A stretch of 64,000 nucleotides of DNA, from the NCBI RefSeq assembly GCF_019059575.1, contig NW_024881986.1, positions 159,501-223,500 of the forward strand, in the 5' to 3' direction. The translations under genes and the position numbers were made by a program. Within the stretch, counting starts at the first letter, position 1; the number at the start of each line of letters is the position of its first letter. This DNA comes from Amphibalanus amphitrite. Lineage: Eukaryota; Arthropoda; Thecostraca; Balanomorpha; Balanidae. The notes beneath the pieces are model-generated. The model was not told where the DNA came from, searched no databases, and saw only the letters and a list, made by a program, of their open reading frames with translations. Below are positions 56,576 through 64,000 of this stretch, piece after piece.

Positions 56576-57950
56576 CATATACGGCAGACTGAGCCCAGGA
56601 CCTCCTGCCACCTATCGGCGATTGTCGGAACCAGAGGCGGCTGACGGTCGAGCGACGGCCTTGGGGCTGCCAGTGGCTGAGCTGGAAGTGTGGCGTAGTA
56701 GGTGAGAGTACAGAAAGTGGAGACGGAGAAATACGGACGGCGAAGACGGCGGTACGGACAGAGGAGACGAGGTGAGGTCAGAGAGAGGGGGGTCGGGCCT
56801 AACCCAACAAAACAAAAAAGAGAGGGGGGTCAGAGGAGGGGTGACACAGACGGTCACACATCTCTGTGGGGATGAGAGGGGGGGGGGGGCTGGCTAAACA
56901 GTGTGGTCTTTGTGTGGCCTGTGGGTATTTTCCAGGGGCTAGTCCTCAGCGGCACGGTACCGTGTTGAAGGTATGGCCGAGTGCTGAGCTCCAACAGTTG
57001 AACAAGCGTAGATTTTGTTCTTTTCCATGCCCTTAATCTAAATAACTATGTTTATCAGCGCACCCAACATTGCAATTGAGGTAATCCGCTGGGGTGAGTG
57101 AGGTCACGTGACACATCCCCATCAGTCTGACGTAATCTGCAGGATAGCTTTCTGCCAGTGGTAGCTATTCAGTGTTAGGTAGTTGTAGGGGTATATCAAT
57201 ATAGGACCTTGGGTGCAGGGTGAAGTGTTGTTGGGTTAGGTAAAAATTAGTCAGGCATGGCTAGTTTTGGCCGGGCTAGGTCAAGCTTAGATCAGGAGGC
57301 CTGAGTCCTGGCCTGGATGGATTATCCTGACGTTTACAACTCTAATGAGCATCATTTCAATATTCAGGACATGTAAAAATGTGATATGGACAGCAGCACA
57401 CTATATCTAAAAAACAACGGGCCCTCAGCTTCAGTTTTCCTGAACGGAGAAGTCCCCCTGGCGCGGTTCCAGTTCGCCCCGCTGCGCGTGGGAGAGGGGA
57501 CCGTTGGGCGCGACTGGCTGGCGGTTGCCATGGAGACGTCTCAGCTACCAGGATGAGGAGCTCGTCTGAGGAGTTTGGTCTGGTCACGGCCCTATATACC
57601 GGTCAGGTCAGATTCGACGACGTATTTCCTATGTGACTTTTATCTTATTACGTTTTATAGAATCGTTATAGTTATTGACGGGGTGTTATTCCTATGTGAC
57701 TTTTATCTTAATTATTACGTTCTATAGAATCGTTTAAGTTATTGTCAGGATGTTAGAAAATAGCGTTGAATAGCTATAATGTCTCTTGCTGACCCCTGGT
57801 TACCTAATAGCAGACCTTATGTCAGGAACGGATAGATTATAACTTTAAGAGATGTCAATCGGATGATGATACCAACGTGTTTGGTATAATGAAACCAAAC
57901 CATTGTCATCCCGGTTTGGTATCGGCTTTCCAATGATTTGGGATGAACAT
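56576..57950. other. Duplicated intergenic spacer upstream of copy 3
   Basis: Matches 41969-43340. It includes a 66-bp local tandem duplication (TATTCCTATGTGACTTTTATCTTA at 57620-57735) and a partial Ac/Tam3-like MITE end near 57850. No gene is supported. Confidence 0.65.
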
Positions 57951-58107
57951 CACTGGGCAGTCTAGGGTGACACTTATTTGTAGGGGGAAATCCCAAAATT
58001 AATATTTCAACGCGCGAAAGCCTGAACATGGTGTGAAACCATGAGAAAACACCTCCTGCGAAGTTTCAGGTCAATCGGGCACATTTAAGAGGTGCCCCAA
58101 AGCCAAT

Positions 58108-60253
58108 ATGGCGTCTGATGCCCTCTTCTGCTTCCTCCCCCCAACACGTCGCATAGCTCGAGCCTCGGCGGTGACCCCGCAGATTGCAGCTGCGCTCGAT
58201 CGAACAAGAACATCTAACCGGAGTGCTGTCCACATCCTCCACGCTGCTGCTGAGGCGTACAACCCAATCCCCCAGAACTTTGTAGTCAACCGGGAGTCGA
58301 TCCAACGACACCGGAGGCGCGTCAGGGAGGATGTGGCAAAGGACATCCGGAAGACGTTTGTTCCGGGCGTACCCCTCGTCGTCCATTGGGACGGAAAGAT
58401 CGTCGACGATATCACCAGCACAAAGGCATCTGAGCGCCTTCCCATCCTCGTTTCTGGGGATGGCGTTAACAAGCTCCTGGGAGTCCCACGCTTGCCCAGC
58501 GGGAAGGGTGACGATGTTGCCACCGCGGTTGTCAGCTGCCAGGAGGATCGGGGCGTCGCCGAACGCGTTGTGGGAATGTCTTTCGACACTATCGCTTCTA
58601 ACACCGGCGTGCACGGCGGAGCCTGTACTTGCGTCCAACAGCGACTCGGGCGGAATCTCCTCCACCTGGCCTGCCGGCACCATATTCTTGAGATCGTGGC
58701 CGACAAAACGTTCGGCGCCTGTCTCGCACCGTCGTCTGGGCCCGATATCCAACTATTTAAACGCTTCAAAGCCGAATGGGAATCCATCGACCAGACAATG
58801 TTCGAGCCAATCGAGCCGATCCCGTCCACCAGTGACGAAGTCATTATGTTCTGCAAGGAGAAACTTCAAAGTACGCAGCTGTTTAGCACTCTCGTGACTG
58901 CACTCTTCGTATTGAAACAGTCGCTTGACTTGATTTGTCTATTTACAACCGAATTATAATCAGACACGTTAAATACGAGTGTACGGCACGGGGCTATCGC
59001 ATTGAAGACCGGAAACCTGCGATCCTAGGGGTGATTACACACTGGCCGGGCCGAATGACTAATAATTAAACAGAGTTGTACCACTTCTTGGAGGTAAGCT
59101 ATGGTATTTCTGAGCATGATTAATAATGTAAATAGAGTGAATAACCTTATGCTCATGTTATATGTTGCAAATTGATATAATTAAAACTGATTCTTATTCT
59201 GATGACGGTGCAATATCGAAATATATCAATTTAGTTTTAATTATATCAATTTGCAACATATAACATGAGCTATAAGGTTATTCACTCTATTTACAGAGTT
59301 GTACCAAACGTTACAATAATTACTCATATTTTACTACCATACTTTTGGGCTTTTATCTGTTACATAATAATTACATTGGTTTCTACTAATTTAATCTAAA
59401 TTCTATTTCGCTACTAAGTTGAGGCTACTAATATATAACAGCAGCATCGGGATGACTATCGAAAACTCCTCAACTTGACGATCGTTGTCTTGGGTGGCGT
59501 TCCCCCTGGAGGAATCAGGATGTCCAAGCCCGGAGCCTACCACCGCGCTCGCTGGATGCGCAAACTGATATACGCATTGAAGATCTTCTTATTCCGCGGA
59601 CAGTTCAAGCTCACCAAGGCGGTGGAGAAGAACTTGGCCCGCTTCGTCCTCTTCGTCGCGACGCTGTATGTACCGGCGTGGTACGAAGCCCCGCTGGCAG
59701 CCCGTGCTCCGGCCCAGGACCTAGCTTTCTACCGCTCACTCTTATCCCCTTGCGAGGAAATCGCAAGGGAAGCATCGAAGGCGTTTGGGCGTTATCTCTG
59801 GTACATCTCCGAGGAGCTGGTGTCGCTCGCTGTTCGACGTGAGGACCACGTTGGAGGAGAAGAGGCTGATCGTGGCTGCCTTTGGCCGCGACGGCGCAGA
59901 AGATCCGCCCAAGCGGATTTCACTGGAGCCTGACCTGACTGTACTGACGAGGAAGACGCTGCCTCGCTTCGTCAAGCTCCTAGTTTCTCGTGGACGCCCT
60001 TGGCCCGTCGGAATTCCTTGAGGTGGACCCGGCCGAGTGGCCGGAACGCCAGGACTACCAGCTCGCCCGCCGCCGAGCCGAGTCCCTCAAGGTTGTCGAC
60101 GATTTTGCCGAACGGGGCGTGGCTCTGATTCAGAGCTACTGCGCCATCCTCACGAACGATGAGGAACAAAGACAGTTCCTTCTTCAGGTCGTCGAGGAAC
60201 ATCGATGTCGTTTCCCCGACGTCCGCAAGTCAACACTACAGATGTCGATGTAG
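58108..60253 (+). pseudogene. DDE-type transposase-like gene, frameshifted
   Basis: Exon 1 from ATG 58108 to about 58870 encodes VPLVVHWDGKIVDD (candidate first Asp, WDGK), MSFDTIASNTGVHGGACT (candidate second Asp), then LACRHHILEI, a C(2)H motif as in hAT/CMC/Kolobok-type transposases, and SSGPDIQLFKRF. After a probable intron, 59442 on reads RDDYRKLLNLTIVVLGGVPPG, RWMRKLIYALKIFLFRGQF and YLWYISEELVSL. Frameshifts near 59826 and 60005 divide the rest (LEEKRLIVAAFG, EDPPKRISLEP, then VVDDFAERGVALIQSY and RQFLLQVVEEHR). I know this protein only as an uncharacterised family common in invertebrate genomes. The inverted ends and 8-bp duplication around it argue that it is the transposase. Two frameshifts make this copy inactive. 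Confidence 0.75.
59128..59294. mobile_element. Palindromic foldback MITE in transposase intron
   Basis: GTAAATAGAGTGAATAACC at 59128 is exactly inverted at 59276-59294, and about 65 bp of each arm pair with few differences around a ~35-bp loop. AT-rich. It lies in the presumed intron of the DDE transposase gene, with ACAGAGTTGTACC repeated on either side (about 59069 and 59293). Confidence 0.8.
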
Positions 60254-60524
60254 ATGAGTACCTGTGATTGGGATTTTGGTTCCTATGAGATCCCCCAGCG
60301 ATTCGTTTAAAGCCAAATTGCACGTGTACTTTATCAAAAATTGAATTAAAAATGCGCTATCTATTTTTGGTGTACGTTTTAAAAAATGGCTTTGGGGCAC
60401 CTCTTAAATATGTTCGATCGATATGAAAATTCACAGGAGGTATTTTCTTATGGTTTCAGACCATACCCAGGCCTTCGCTCCTGAAAAATCAAAAGTTCAA
60501 AAATAAGTGTCACCCTACTGGGCA

Positions 60525-61399
60525 CTGATGGATGAGCACCACTGATAAGTAATCCGCAGCGAAGGAGGGCTGTGCCTCACCACGGCCTGTATACTGGGAA
60601 ACGCGTCCATTTGGACCACGGCTCGGAGATCTGACCGGTACGGCGGGCCGTGCCTACCTCCCCCTCTCTCTCTCTCTCCCGCTCCTTCCCTCTCTCCCTG
60701 GCTCCAGTTGCTCTGTACCGGTGTTTCTGCTGACTGAACACACAGACACGGAGCTGATCCACGGCCGAGTCAGCCGACGGAGACATGACACCGAGCGTCG
60801 GGTGACCGGTGCTCGGTATCGGGGGTAGACAGGGGTCAGGGGGTCAGCGGGGGTGGAGGGGAGGGGAGGGGGAGGTTGTGGAGGGAAGTGATCGGCGAGG
60901 GAGTCCGTGAACACCCTCTGCTCAGTTCACGGCGGGTGGGGAAAAACAGACATGAAACTTCGTACGAACCAACTGTGGATGAAACTTCGTACGAACCAGC
61001 TGTGGCTCACGCACCACGCCTACACCAGCCTCTGACGTATAAAAGTAGCTCTGTAAAAGCCCCGTCAGGAGTCGTATCTCCCCCCATCCACTCGTTATGA
61101 GAGGGCCGGGGGACTGGCCAGATCAGGGCTGAGGAAAGGGGTTATTCTATACGTACCGCATCATAGTGTCTCGAAAACTTCGTTACTTTACCCGCGAGCT
61201 GCTGGATGAGCTAAACCCCCACTTTTTTCGCCGCGCTTAAAAAAAACGGCCGCGTCGCAGGAGTGCCAAATTCTGGTTGCATGTAGGGAATAAATTGAAG
61301 TTCATTGCGATGAAATTTCAAACAAATTGGTGGGGAAAATTAAGATTGAGGTTATAGTGACGTCATGACTCCTGGGTTTCCGACCAACAACGGTATGTG
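60525..61399. other. Duplicated 5' flank of gene copy 3
   Basis: Collinear with 43530-43870 and 45226-45820 in front of copy 2, but without the foldback element. Contains the CATGAAACTTCGTACGAACCAACTGTGG doublet (60951-61000) and CGTATAAAAGTAGCTCTGTAAAAG, a possible TATA-like site near 61037 (CTCTATAAAGGC at the same place in copy 2, 45482). A promoter is possible but unproven. Confidence 0.6.
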
Positions 61400-62299
61400 T
61401 TAACCCTCGCCCGTATTGGTGTTTTTCCAGCCGCGAACGTATAAGGGGGAGGGGGGGTCCGTTGGACCCCCCCCTTGCCGTTTCGCCCCTGATCGAGCTA
61501 GAGCTTCGCGGAAAAAAAACGAGCGTGTTGCCCGTGACGAGAGGAAGCCGATGATACCTAATTTTATGGTCCTCGGTCATTGGCTGACCTTGCAGGTCAG
61601 GTCAATGACCTAAAAGTCGGGAAAATCGGGACCTGTTAGAACGTCGTAAAGTGTGGCTGCTACGGGGTTTTTCGGGGTGCTGATCACGAATATCACGTTC
61701 GTTTTGATCACAGATGATGTCTTCATGCATTTAGTCCAGGTCGGGTCAGGTCAGGTCAGGTCAAGCAGTAGGGGTCCTGCCGGGTATTCCTAGTAGGTGT
61801 CAACCGCCTCTGACAGCTTCGTAACATGTTACGAAGGCACCAAAACCACTTCGTAAATGTTCAAATGGTTGCTAAATTCGAATTCAGCTGCAAAAACTGG
61901 CCTAGAAACATGTAAAACTCGAAAAAGTGAACCGAGGTCATCAAAGGTCAATGACCTGACCTGACCTTCAGGTGACCTTGACACCCACCCTAACGCATGG
62001 GGGCAACATCATATCACATGTTTGAACGCTTGAAACCACGAAAAGACTGCAAACGCGCGGCTAATGCGAGCCGACATACGCCGAATCGCGATTCCGGCCA
62101 AACATGGTCTCGAAAAGTAGGTCACAGGTCAAAGGTCATTGGGGTCAGGGTCATGAAATTTTCAGAGTAGGTGTAAAATTGATTAACGCGAGGGTACTGA
62201 AAGTTTCGTCGCGATCGGCCGCTTTTTACGCGAGTTATTCGCGAAAAACCATGGGGGGGGGGTCCGTTCGCCCCCCCCCCCTATACGGGCGAGGGTTAA
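61400..62299. mobile_element. TA-flanked element of the ACCCTCGCC type, 0.9 kb
   Basis: TTAACCCTCGCCCGTAT and ATACGGGCGAGGGTTAA ends, palindromes GGGGTCCGTTGGACCCC (61455-61474) and GGGGTCCGTTCGCCCC (62254-62272). AGGTCAGGTCAGGTCAGGTCA near 61736-61765, more at 61595, 61940-61990 and 62118-62150. Copy 2 has the empty site GTATGTGTTAAAAAAACATT (45821-45840). Confidence 0.92.
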
Positions 62300-62408
62300 A
62301 AAATCATAAACTCACAGAATAGCCATAGACACATGCCGTTACGACCATTAGCCTGTTTAAGGTGAAACCGTTCTCTCAGTCTTATACCGTACGTTTTCTG
62401 TTTTAGAA

Positions 62409-64000
62409 ATGGAGACTGGACAGCTCCAAGAGAAGTTTATCCAGATGAAAGAAGAGATGGCACTTCTGAAGGAGGAAATGACACATCGTAATCAAGAGGA
62501 CATGGTCCGTTTGAATGGGGAACTGACCACTCTGAAGAAAAACTGCGACTCACTGAGTGAACAGGTGGTCGGACTGGAGGGAGAAGTGGCCACACTGAAG
62601 AAGGACAACGCCACACTGAAGGGAGAAGTGGCCACACTGAAGAAGGGGGTGACTACACTGAAGGGGGGCAACGCCACACTGAAGGGAGAAGTGACCACAC
62701 TGAAGGGAGACAAGGCCACACTGAAGGGAGACAACGCTACACTGAAGAGAGACAACACCACACTGAAGGGAGACAACGCCACACTGAAGGGAGACAACGC
62801 CACACTGCGTCAGGAGGTGGTCCATCTACGTGAAGAGGTGGTCCGCCTGCGGCAGGCTGTCCTCGAGGAGCGCACCACTCGCCAGGTCGTCGTGGAGGAG
62901 CTGCGGCAGGAGGTCCGCCGGCGAGCGGCGCCATCCGACCGTTCGCAGGGGTGAGACTGAGAGGCAGCAGGGGTGGCACTGGGGGTTGGTCGATGAGATG
63001 ACACTAGGGGCAAATACCTAGTAACAGGAGGTCGGCTTTGGTTGCAGGATATGACGCTGGGCGTAGACAGTTGGTCTGTAAAACTCAAACCAGCTGTACG
63101 GATAGTCGGTCAGTAAGACTTAACCGGTTGTGAAGACAACTTTCTGTAAGAGTGACTGTTGTGTGATCAGTTTGTCAGTAATAGTAGGTATACCTTATTT
63201 TGTGGATAGTTTGTCTCGTCTGTGAGGCTGTGAGGCAGCAAGGATGGCACTGCAGGTTGGAAATGGGGGATGAACACTGCATGGGCTCACGTGGATTGAT
63301 GGTACGGGGCTGTCTCGGAAGAGAAGACGTCTGGAAATTATATCCCAATGACTGACCTCTGATGACGTCATTTCGCCACAGTGACGACGAAGAGCCTCGC
63401 GAACTGACTTCACTGAAGGACAACAATTGTGACAAGTGTGACGTCACAACCCAAACTGCGGGGGAAGCGCTGCCGGTAGGCGGTAGCTTGAGGCCGCCCG
63501 CGCCTCGCGAGGCCAACATCTACCACCTGGACACCGAGCTGCTGAAGATGGTGATGAGCAAGATGGACTGCAGGGACATGTTCCGCGCCAGGCGGGGTGA
63601 GTGTCCTGGCGACTGGCGAGGTCGTGTTGCGCAATAACTATTATCCGAGTCGATGTGGTGTGTTTCCTTAGCCAACTGAGAGTTCAGCAAGTTGGGAAAG
63701 TCTGGGTGGATATATAAACTCCAATGAATGGCTTGTAGCTATGTGAATTCCGGTTGCCATTATATGGAATATCGATGTTATATTTTATAGAATTTCTAAC
63801 GCTGCCTGTATTTGAACTTTGACTTTGATGTTTGTCGCTCGCTGACATGCCGCCCGATCCCCCTGTTCCTTCGGTGCCGACAGTCTGCCGTCGGTGGCGG
63901 TCCGCTGTCGACGATATCGTCGGCGACTGTCGGCGGGAGCTAACCGATCAGAAAACCCGCGGTGGAGAGGTGTCTACGCCGGCCACGGGCCTAGAGCTAG
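62409..64000 (+). CDS. Coiled-coil F-box/leucine-rich repeat protein, copy 3 (exons 1-3, partial)
   Basis: Exons 62409-62950 and 63382-63596, and exon 3 from 63884 to beyond the window edge, join in frame (lengths 542 and 215, phases 2 and 1 as in the other copies). The start METGQLQEKFIQMKEEMALL is close to copy 2. The coiled coil is the longest of the three at 180 residues because it has about twelve 21-bp units. The F-box reads LDTELLKMVMSKMDCRDMFRARR then VCRRWRSAVDDIVGDC. The acidic DVT/GDV linker before the F-box is divergent (RPPAPREANIYH). Probable SCF adaptor by family; the substrate-binding part lies outside the window. Confidence 0.85.

Larger units (their letters stand above)
57960..60516. 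mobile_element. DNA transposon with AGGGTGACACTTATTT ends, 2.56 kb
   Basis: TAGGGTGACACTTATTT (57962 on) is inverted at AAATAAGTGTCACCCT (60501-60516), and similarity between the arms continues for about 150 bp (GGTGCCCCAAAGCCA at 58093 and TGGCTTTGGGGCACC at 60388). ACTGGGCA at 57952-57959 and 60517-60524 is an 8-bp duplication. It carries one transposase-like gene. Confidence 0.85.

Noticed and set aside
58066-58856. Minus-strand frames of 228 and 261 aa
   Set aside because: Shadows of the transposase exon; the plus frame has recognisable family motifs and these do not.

Overview
This is eukaryotic nuclear DNA from a metazoan, most likely an aquatic invertebrate. It has GT-AG introns, dense and nested DNA transposons, R2-like and CR1/Jockey-like retroelements, and a tandemly duplicated multi-exon gene. 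The retroelement and transposase families resemble ones I associate with crustaceans such as barnacles, but that placement is weak. I see no bacterial genes, CRISPR array, rRNA or tRNA.

Layout. 1-3.8 kb: a Tc1-like transposase remnant split by a hAT element, a second hAT made of GGCTCC hexamers, and two TA-flanked elements. 4.8-9.6 kb (minus): an R2-like retrotransposon (Cys-rich motif, reverse transcriptase, C-terminal endonuclease) whose last frame runs without a stop into a complete USP37-like deubiquitinase domain. 9.6-15.1 kb: a gene-free stretch and a 3.2 kb hAT element. 15.2-64 kb: a tandem array of a coiled-coil/F-box/leucine-rich-repeat gene. Copy 0 keeps only the last two exons (15.2-15.7 kb). 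Copy 1 (22.3-30.6 kb) and copy 2 (45.9-52.0 kb) each reconstruct as intact 8-exon genes of 532 and 563 aa. Copy 3 starts at 62.4 kb and leaves the window in exon 3. Spacers between copies are also duplicated and carry different transposons, so each copy serves as the empty site for its neighbours.

The mobile fraction has three recurring themes. (1) About 14 short elements with ACCCGCGC- or ACCCTCGCC-type ends flanked by TA; most have a G-run/C-run palindrome just inside each end, and most longer ones carry AGGTCA repeats. (2) hAT elements with 8-bp target duplications, several built almost wholly from short tandem motifs. (3) Larger elements: a degenerate Tc1/mariner, a 2.6 kb element with a DDE-type transposase relic, a foldback element with ~0.5 kb arms, and a TTAA-flanked element hosting a hAT.

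The array genes look like SCF ubiquitin-ligase adaptors: F-box for Skp1, leucine-rich repeats for substrate, and an N-terminal heptad coiled coil whose length changes between copies through a 21-bp coding minisatellite. The most unusual single object is the retrotransposon-deubiquitinase fusion.
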